DNA of 6,668 nucleotides. Source: Desulfuromonadaceae bacterium (lineage in GTDB: Bacteria > Desulfobacterota > Desulfuromonadia > Desulfuromonadales > SZUA-540). The position numbers and the translations under genes were made by a program. This document shows positions 1-5,287 of this stretch, piece by piece (positions within the stretch are counted from its first letter, which is position 1; the number at the start of each line of letters is the position of its first letter). Where the stretch lies: contig QKGY01000147.1 in NCBI GenBank assembly GCA_003250235.1, positions 1-6,668 of the forward strand. Direction: 5' to 3'. The notes under the pieces are model-generated. The model was not told the DNA's origin. It did not search any database and saw only the letters and a list, made by a program, of their open reading frames with translations.

Positions 1-890
1 ACCCAGATTCGCCCGCCATGCCGCTCCACGATTTTCTTGCAGGTCGCCAAGCCGACTCCCGTCCCGGGAAACTCCTTCCGGTCGTGAAGCCTCCGGAATA
101 CCAGGAAGATCTCTTCGGTGTGCTCCGGCGCAATCCCGATTCCGTTGTCCCGTACGGAGAACACCGTTTCGTTCTTGTCATTCCGGAGAGCGGTAACGTG
201 GATCCGGGGCGATGGATCGCGGCAGAACTTGATGCTGTTGCTGATGAGATTCTGGAACAGCTGGAGAAACTGGGTGCCGTCCGCCATGACTTCGCAAAGG
301 GGATCGCGGGTAACCACCGCGTTCCGTGTTTTGATCACTCCGGAGAGATTGGCCAAAGCGGTGTCGAGAATGGCGGAAGGGTCCACGGGCCGAAACTCCT
401 TCACGCGGGTCCCTGCCCGGGAATAGCTCAGCAGATCTCCGATCAGCTGCTCCAGCCGCCTGATGCCCTCCAGGGCATTGCGGAGGTATCCGGTCGCGTT
501 CTCATCCAGCGCCTGTCTGTGTCGTCGTTCCAGAAGCCGCAGGTACCCTCCGACGGTGACAAGAGGTTCCTTGAGGTCGTGCGACGCCATGTAGGCAAAC
601 TGCTCCAGTTCGCTGTTGCTCCGCTCCAGTTCCGCGGCCAGGGCTTTCAGCCTTGCCTCCGAGGCGATCCGCTTTTCGAGCATTCGGGCGACGATGATTC
701 CGAGAAGGAGAAATGCGGCCATGGTGATGATCCGGTCGTAGAATTCTTCGGGGGGGATATCGAGCAGGAGAAGATCCCAGAAATTTCTCGTCGGGCCGTA
801 GTAATAGAGCCGTTCGACGATTGCGTTGGAGATCCACGTGACCACCCCTGCGATAATCGAGAGGATGATCACGCCTTTTCCTGATTTCAA
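1..890 (-). CDS. Membrane-bound sensor histidine kinase (C-terminus cut by the window edge)
   Basis: Sensor kinase of a two-component system, predicted to autophosphorylate on a histidine and pass the phosphate to a response regulator that is not in the window. I translated this frame by hand; it is open from 890 to the window edge, 296 complete residues. TM helix 1 is about residues 5-25, a short probably periplasmic loop 26-54 contains DLLLLDIPPEEFYDRI, TM helix 2 is 55-71, and a charged helix (70-97) leads into the HisKA domain. The H-box is FAYMASHDLKEPL with phospho-acceptor His104. The ATPase domain shows the N-box QNLISNSIKF (Asn218), G1 box DNGIGI (Asp248) and G2 box GTGVGL (from Gly276). 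Only the last 15-20 residues seem to be missing. There is no PAS, HAMP or large sensor domain, so any signal is read by the membrane part or short loop. I chose TTG at 890 because AAGGA lies 7 bases upstream and the protein then starts right before TM1; the frame is open to a stop at 954-956 but has no ATG or GTG there. Kinase identity is certain; the signal and target are unknown. Confidence 0.93.
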   Translation of the reverse strand, partial: MKSGKGVIILSIIAGVVTWISNAIVERLYYYGPTRNFWDLLLLDIPPEEFYDRIITMAAFLLLGIIVARMLEKRIASEARLKALAAELERSNSELEQFAYMASHDLKEPLVTVGGYLRLLERRHRQALDENATGYLRNALEGIRRLEQLIGDLLSYSRAGTRVKEFRPVDPSAILDTALANLSGVIKTRNAVVTRDPLCEVMADGTQFLQLFQNLISNSIKFCRDPSPRIHVTALRNDKNETVFSVRDNGIGIAPEHTEEIFLVFRRLHDRKEFPGTGVGLATCKKIVERHGGRIW

Positions 891-897
891 TTTCTCA

Positions 898-902
898 TCC
901 TT
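898..902 (-). promoter_or_regulatory. Probable ribosome binding site of the histidine kinase gene
   Basis: On the minus strand AAGGA stands 7 bases before the TTG at 890, normal Shine-Dalgarno spacing. It decides the start choice for the kinase. The next in-frame alternative downstream, GTG at 872, would cut into the first membrane helix. A stronger AGGAGG further upstream (945-950) faces an in-frame ATA instead of a usual start codon. Confidence 0.5.
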
Positions 903-1023
903 CGATCGGTTGTCCGACCCGGGCCGTCGAGGGCGTATTGCGTCCCTCCTCCATTAGTCTCCGATCGCCCCGGTTTGGTTCCCGAATCCTTGCGGGAGCC
1001 ACCCGGGAAGAGGCAACCCGTCA

Positions 1024-1045
1024 CAGGGCGACTTCAGCCGCCCTG
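1024..1045 (-). terminator. GC-rich hairpin after the RND gene, possible weak terminator or 3'-end stabiliser
   Basis: CAGGGCG (1039-1045 read on the minus strand) pairs perfectly with CGCCCTG (1024-1030). Inside, a G-T and a C-G pair extend the stem to nine pairs around the four-base loop TGAA. The stem starts 18 bases after the pump stop codon, a usual place for a transcript end. No T-run follows on either strand, so it does not fit a classical intrinsic terminator. It may protect the 3' end of the operon mRNA, partly reduce transcription into the kinase, or be chance in GC-rich DNA. Confidence 0.35.
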
Positions 1046-1063
1046 CATCCGTTGTCCGGAATT

Positions 1064-4000
1064 TCAGACATCCGTCGCCACGACGGCCATGCCGTCCTCC
1101 CGGTCCTTCCCGTGGTCGCGCGCGATGAGCATGTAGATGGAGGGGATGATGAACAGGGTGAAGGAGGTGCCGACGAACATGCCGCCGACCAGCACCAGAC
1201 CGATGGAATTCCTGGCGGCGGCACCCGCGCCGGTGACCAGGGTCAGCGGAAAGTGGCCGCCAATGGTGGCGGCGCTGACCATGAGGATCGGGCGGAGGCG
1301 GATCATGGCCGCCTGGCGCACGGCTGCAAGCTTTGGCAGGCCCTGGAGCTGCAACTGGTTGGCGAACTCGACGATCAGGATGCCGTTCTTGGACACCAGG
1401 CCGACCAGGGTCACCAGCCCGACCTGCGAGTAGATGTTGAGGGTGGTGGTCCAGCCATGAGTCCAGAACGGTACGTTCGGGTCGGGCATCTTCAGGAACG
1501 TGAAAAGAAGCGCCCCGAACATGGCAAGCGGCACCGATCCCGCCAGGATTACGAAGGGGTCCCGGAAACTGTTGAACTGGGCCGCCAGCACCAGGAAAAT
1601 CAGGATGACGGCCAGGCCGAAGGCAGGCAGGAATTTGTTCCCCTCGGTACGCAGCTGGCGGGACTCGCCGGTGTAGTCGATGACGTAGCCCTTGGGCAGG
1701 ATCTTCGCCGCTTCGTCCTCCAGGAAGCGCAACGCCTCGTCCAGCGGCCGGACGGCCACGCCGCTGATCTTGACCGCGTTCAGCTGCTGGAACCGGTTGA
1801 GCGAACGGGGAACGACCGATTCGCGCAGGGTGGCAAAGGTGCTTAAGGGAACCAGCCCGCCGTTCGGACCCGTGACGTAGACATTCTTGAGCTGGGCGGG
1901 GTTCAGGCGGTCGATCCGCTGGATCTGTGGAATGACCTTGTAGCTGCGGCCGGAGATGTCGAACCGGTTTACGAAGTCGCCTCCCACCATCCCCCCCAGG
2001 TCGCCGGCGATCTGCCCCAGGTTTAGTCCCATGGAGGCCACCTTGTCCCGGTCGATGACGAATTCGGCCTGGGGCTGATCGATCTTGACGTCGATCACCG
2101 GGGGGAAGGCGAACATCCTGCTCTGCATGGCCTTCCCCTGCAGCTGCTTCGCAAATTCGAGGATCTCCCCCGTCTCGGCCGTCGAAGCCAGGATGAATTC
2201 CACCGGAAAATCGCCGCCGCCGGGGAGCGCCGGCGGGGTTGTCGGAAAGATCCGGACGCCGGGAATCCGTTGCAGCTTTCGCTGGACGTCGGGCAGGATC
2301 TGGAAGATGGTCCGCTTGCGCTCATCCCACGGTTTGACGACCATGCCGCCGAACCCGGTGCTGGGAAAGGTGACCTGGAAGGTGAAGTCGGTTTCCGGCT
2401 CGCTATGGAAGACCCGGTTGACCTCCGCGGCGAAGAAGCTGTTCTGGTCGAGGGTGGAGTTGGCGGACGCGTCGAGTATGCCGAAGATGACCCCCTGGTC
2501 CTCCAGCGGCGCAAGCTCCTTGGCGGACATGACGTACATCGGAACCGCGGCGAGGGACACGACGACCCAGACCACGTAGATCGCCGGACGCGCCGCCAGG
2601 GTGGCGTCGAGAAGGCGGCCGTACAGGTTTCTCAGGCGTTCGAAGTCGCGGGTGATGCGGCCGGCCAGGCCTCGTTCCCCGATCCCGGGCTTGAGAAGGC
2701 TGGCCGACATGACCGGCGACAGCGTCAGGGCCACGATCCCGGAGATCGTGACCGCTCCCGCCAGCGTGAAGGCAAACTCCCGGAAGAGCGAACCGGTCAG
2801 CCCCCCCTGCAGACCGATCGGAAGGTAGACCGCCGCCAGGGTGATGGTCATGGCGATGATCGGCCCCACCAGTTCGCGGGCGCCGATCAGGGCCGCCTCC
2901 ATGGGCGTTATCCCCTCCCGGATATGGCGCTCCACGTTTTCCACCACCACGATGGCGTCGTCGACCACCAGACCGACCGAGAGAACGATGGCCAGCAGGG
3001 TGAGGAGGTTCACGGTGAACCCGAAGAGCTGCATGAGGAAGACGCCGCCGATCAGCGACAGCGGGATCGCCACCACCGGGATCAGGACCGAACGGAAGGA
3101 GCCGAGAAACAGGAAAATGACGACCATGACGATCATCAGCGTGTCGCCCAGGGTCTTGAGCACTTCGCGGATGGCGTTGGAGATGTAGTTGGTGGCGTCA
3201 TAGGCCACGCGGCTCTCCAGTCCCGTCGGCAGGTCCTGCCCGATAGACACCATCTCGGACCTCACCCGCTTGATAACGTCGAGAGAGTTGGCGTTGGGGA
3301 GCGGCCAGATCCCCATGAACACCGCGGTCTGTCCGGAAAACCGGACCTCGGCGTCGTAGTCTTCGGCGCCCAGCACCACGTCGGCGATGTCGCTAAGCCG
3401 CACGATGGTCCCGTTGCGCTGGCGCACGACCAGGCGCCGGAACTCGTCGACCGTGCGGAGGTCCGTGTCGGCGATGAGGTTGACCTGGATGTATTCTCCC
3501 TTGCTCCTGCCGAGAGCGGCCAGGAAGTTGTTGGCCGCCAGGGCCTGGCGCACCTGGGCCGGGCTGATGTCCTGGGCCGCCATCCGGTCGGGTTTCAGCC
3601 AGATCCGCATGGCGAAGGTGCGGGCGCCGAGGATGTCGGCGCGCTGCACCCCCGGAATGGCGGAAAGGCGGGGTTGCACGACACGCACGAGATAATCGGT
3701 AATCTCGTTCTGCTTTAGGATATCGGAACTGAAGCTAAGGTACGCCGAGGCGAACCGGCTGTCGGCCGACTCGATGTTGATGACGGGCACCTCCGCCTCC
3801 GGGGGGAGGTCCCGGCGCACCTGGTCCACCTTGGAGCTGATCTCGGCCAGGGCCTTGGTGGAATCGTAGTTGAGCCGGAGGCGCGCACTGATGGTGGAGA
3901 GGCCGAGGGCGCTCTGCGACTCCATGTACTCGATGCCGTCGGCGGCGGCGATGGCGCGCTCCAGCGGCGAGGTGACGAAGCCGCGCACCAGATTGGCGCT

Positions 4001-4162
4001 CGCGCCGATATATACGGTGGTGACGGTTACCGTCGCGTTCTCGCTGCGCGGGTACTGTCGGACGTTCAGGGTCCGGATCGCCTGCAGCCCGGCGATGATG
4101 ATGACCAGGTTGACCACAAGGGCCAGGACGGGACGGCGGATGAACAGGTCGGTGAATTTCAT
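1064..4162 (-). CDS. RND efflux transporter, HAE-1 family (MexI/MexW-like inner-membrane pump)
   Basis: Inner-membrane proton antiporter that would form the trimeric motor of a three-part efflux pump. At 1032 residues it has the full family length. TM1 is about residues 10-28, then a large periplasmic porter/docking loop (29-338), TM2-TM6 (340-490), TM7 (526-545), a second large loop (546-843) and TM8-TM12 (844-1012), the usual duplicated RND plan. The proton-relay residues are present: Asp401-Asp402 in TM4 (GLVVDDAIVVVENVERH), Lys925 in TM10 (GLVSKNGILIVEFAN) and Arg955 in TM11 (RLRPILM). The start MKFTDLFIRRPVLALVVNLV resembles what I remember of MexI and MexW. Differences from AcrB are Val962 where AcrB has Thr978, a shorter segment at 601-612, and extra residues between TM9 and TM10 (889-907). 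It starts 3 bases after the adaptor stop without a visible Shine-Dalgarno, so it is probably translated by coupling. Cargo cannot be predicted: drugs, solvents, dyes or a native metabolite are all possible. A heavy-metal (CusA-type) pump is unlikely, as the N-terminus and TM4 motif are HAE-1-like. Confidence 0.97.
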   Translation of the reverse strand: MKFTDLFIRRPVLALVVNLVIIIAGLQAIRTLNVRQYPRSENATVTVTTVYIGASANLVRGFVTSPLERAIAAADGIEYMESQSALGLSTISARLRLNYDSTKALAEISSKVDQVRRDLPPEAEVPVINIESADSRFASAYLSFSSDILKQNEITDYLVRVVQPRLSAIPGVQRADILGARTFAMRIWLKPDRMAAQDISPAQVRQALAANNFLAALGRSKGEYIQVNLIADTDLRTVDEFRRLVVRQRNGTIVRLSDIADVVLGAEDYDAEVRFSGQTAVFMGIWPLPNANSLDVIKRVRSEMVSIGQDLPTGLESRVAYDATNYISNAIREVLKTLGDTLMIVMVVIFLFLGSFRSVLIPVVAIPLSLIGGVFLMQLFGFTVNLLTLLAIVLSVGLVVDDAIVVVENVERHIREGITPMEAALIGARELVGPIIAMTITLAAVYLPIGLQGGLTGSLFREFAFTLAGAVTISGIVALTLSPVMSASLLKPGIGERGLAGRITRDFERLRNLYGRLLDATLAARPAIYVVWVVVSLAAVPMYVMSAKELAPLEDQGVIFGILDASANSTLDQNSFFAAEVNRVFHSEPETDFTFQVTFPSTGFGGMVVKPWDERKRTIFQILPDVQRKLQRIPGVRIFPTTPPALPGGGDFPVEFILASTAETGEILEFAKQLQGKAMQSRMFAFPPVIDVKIDQPQAEFVIDRDKVASMGLNLGQIAGDLGGMVGGDFVNRFDISGRSYKVIPQIQRIDRLNPAQLKNVYVTGPNGGLVPLSTFATLRESVVPRSLNRFQQLNAVKISGVAVRPLDEALRFLEDEAAKILPKGYVIDYTGESRQLRTEGNKFLPAFGLAVILIFLVLAAQFNSFRDPFVILAGSVPLAMFGALLFTFLKMPDPNVPFWTHGWTTTLNIYSQVGLVTLVGLVSKNGILIVEFANQLQLQGLPKLAAVRQAAMIRLRPILMVSAATIGGHFPLTLVTGAGAAARNSIGLVLVGGMFVGTSFTLFIIPSIYMLIARDHGKDREDGMAVVATDV

Positions 4163-4165
4163 CGG

Positions 4166-5287
4166 TCAGCTGTTCTTTGGTCTGGGGTTTTCCCGGAACG
4201 GCGGGGCGAGCGTGTTGTCGACCACCACCGCCTGGCCGTTGCGCAGCTTGAATACGCCGGTGCTGACGACGGTATCCCCTTCCTTCAGGCCGTCGGTGAC
4301 GGCCACGAAGTCCCCCCGTTTCTTCCCGAGTCGCACGAACTGCTGACGCAGCGTCTTCCCTCCTCCTCCCTCCTTGTCGTCGTCGACGACAAAAACGGAG
4401 TTCCCGTAAGGAGCGTAAAACACCGCCGTGGCCGGAATGGCCAGCACCTTTTGCCGAACCGGGAGGCCGACCGCCACGTTGACGAACATCCCCGGCCGGA
4501 GCTTTTCCTCCCGGTTCCCCACCGTCGCCTGCACCTGGATGTTGCGGGTATCCGAATCCACCAGCGGGGTGACGGCCGTCATGCGCCCATCGATCACAAG
4601 ACCGGGCAGGCAATCGCACGTCACGCGCACCGGCAGGCCGGGGCGCAACCGGGCCATCTCCTGCTGGGGAAAGGTGAAATCGACGTAGACCGGGTCGAGG
4701 GATTGCAGCGTGACGATGGGATCGCCTTCGCGGAGCAACTGGCCGAGGTTTACCTGCCGGATGCCCAGACGGCCGCCGAAAGGGGCCCGGATCGTCTTCT
4801 TGGCGATGGTCGCGCGGATCTGGTCGACCAGAGCCGTCGCCTGCTCGTGGTTCGCGACGGAGGTGTCGTAGTCGACCTGAGAAACGATCTGTTCAGCAAG
4901 CATCTTGGCGTCGCGGGAGAGGATGGTCTGCGTCAGGATCGCCTGTGCCTGGGCGCCGGGCAGCTGGGCCTCTTCCACGCTTGTGTCCTGGCGAATCAGC
5001 AGATCTCCCCGTTTCACCTTCGTTCCCGACTCGAAGGCGATCTCCGCGACCTTCCCCGAAAGCTCGGCGGCCACGGTAACCCCCTGGACGGCGGTCAGGG
5101 ATCCGACCGCGGTCAGGGATGTCTCCCACGATTCCGCGGTGGCCACGGCGGTGGTCACCGTTTCCGGCGGAGGCACGTTCTTTTTTCCCTCCGCGACCAT
5201 CGCCCGGATCTGCAGGGCCTTGACGGCGGCCAGCGCGCCGATGACGATAGCCAACCCAAGAAGTGCCAACAGGATGCGCTTTTTCAT
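4166..5287 (-). CDS. RND periplasmic adaptor (membrane-fusion protein, HlyD/AcrA family)
   Basis: Adaptor that links the inner-membrane pump to the outer-membrane channel across the periplasm. The protein is 373 residues, normal for the family. An uncleaved N-terminal anchor (about residues 4-24) follows MKKR; there is no lipobox cysteine, so it is not an AcrA-style lipoprotein. Then come the first lipoyl half-motif (69-103), a short helical hairpin (103-163), the second lipoyl half (163-200, with IRAPFGGRLG), a beta-barrel domain (200-275) and a membrane-proximal domain (277-360). At the hairpin tip, Arg125, Met129 and Ser136 match the spacing of the channel-docking motif R-x3-L-x6-S known from AcrA, with Met for Leu. 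Odd points are a Cys224-Asp-Cys226 pair in the beta-barrel and an acidic then Gly-rich insert at 302-310. The frame is open further upstream to a GTG at 5371, but ATG 5287 begins the membrane anchor, overlaps the channel stop as ATGA, and has GGAG 10 bases before it. Confidence 0.96.
   Translation of the reverse strand: MKKRILLALLGLAIVIGALAAVKALQIRAMVAEGKKNVPPPETVTTAVATAESWETSLTAVGSLTAVQGVTVAAELSGKVAEIAFESGTKVKRGDLLIRQDTSVEEAQLPGAQAQAILTQTILSRDAKMLAEQIVSQVDYDTSVANHEQATALVDQIRATIAKKTIRAPFGGRLGIRQVNLGQLLREGDPIVTLQSLDPVYVDFTFPQQEMARLRPGLPVRVTCDCLPGLVIDGRMTAVTPLVDSDTRNIQVQATVGNREEKLRPGMFVNVAVGLPVRQKVLAIPATAVFYAPYGNSVFVVDDDKEGGGGKTLRQQFVRLGKKRGDFVAVTDGLKEGDTVVSTGVFKLRNGQAVVVDNTLAPPFRENPRPKNS
5284..5287 (-). 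promoter_or_regulatory. ATGA stop-start overlap joining channel and adaptor genes
   Basis: On the minus strand ATG (5287-5285) of the adaptor overlaps TGA (5286-5284) of the channel. Such four-base overlaps usually mean that ribosomes finishing the first gene restart on the second. A GGAG at 5298-5301, 10 bases before the ATG, may help. This supports a single transcript and matched amounts of the two proteins. Confidence 0.85.

Larger units (their letters stand above)
891..1063 (-). other. Intergenic gap between the RND pump and the kinase
   Basis: This stretch of 173 bases separates the pump stop codon from the kinase TTG. It holds a GC-rich hairpin close to the pump stop, an AGGAGG at 945-950, a 19-codon open frame starting with ATG at 954 and ending at 895, and the AAGGA before the kinase. 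I see no convincing sigma-70 or sigma-54 promoter on the minus strand. Whether the kinase is transcribed with the pump or from its own promoter cannot be settled from the sequence. The gap contrasts with the overlap and the 3-base spacing within the pump operon. Confidence 0.6.

Noticed and set aside
502..837. 111-residue minus-strand open frame within the kinase
   Set aside because: It is a shifted frame; the neighbouring frame carries the full kinase motifs without interruption.
18..884. 288-residue plus-strand open frame at the left end
   Set aside because: It is the exact antisense of the histidine kinase, whose H, N, G1 and G2 boxes are clear in the minus-strand frame.
895..954. 19-codon open frame before the kinase as a separate gene
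   Set aside because: It is too short, has no similarity that I recognise and only a weak upstream GGAG; kept only as part of the kinase start question.
938..1846. 302-residue plus-strand open frame across the gap and pump C-terminus
   Set aside because: Antisense composition rich in His, Asp, Gly and Gln; most of it is opposite conserved pump codons.
2270..3718. 482-residue plus-strand open frame opposite the pump gene
   Set aside because: Its product is packed with His, Asp, Gly, Gln and Arg, has no recognisable fold, and is the antisense of a strongly conserved RND gene. It is a GC-rich shadow frame.
3735..4619. 294-residue minus-strand open frame across the adaptor-pump junction
   Set aside because: It is out of frame with both genes and has Arg/Gly-rich shadow composition.
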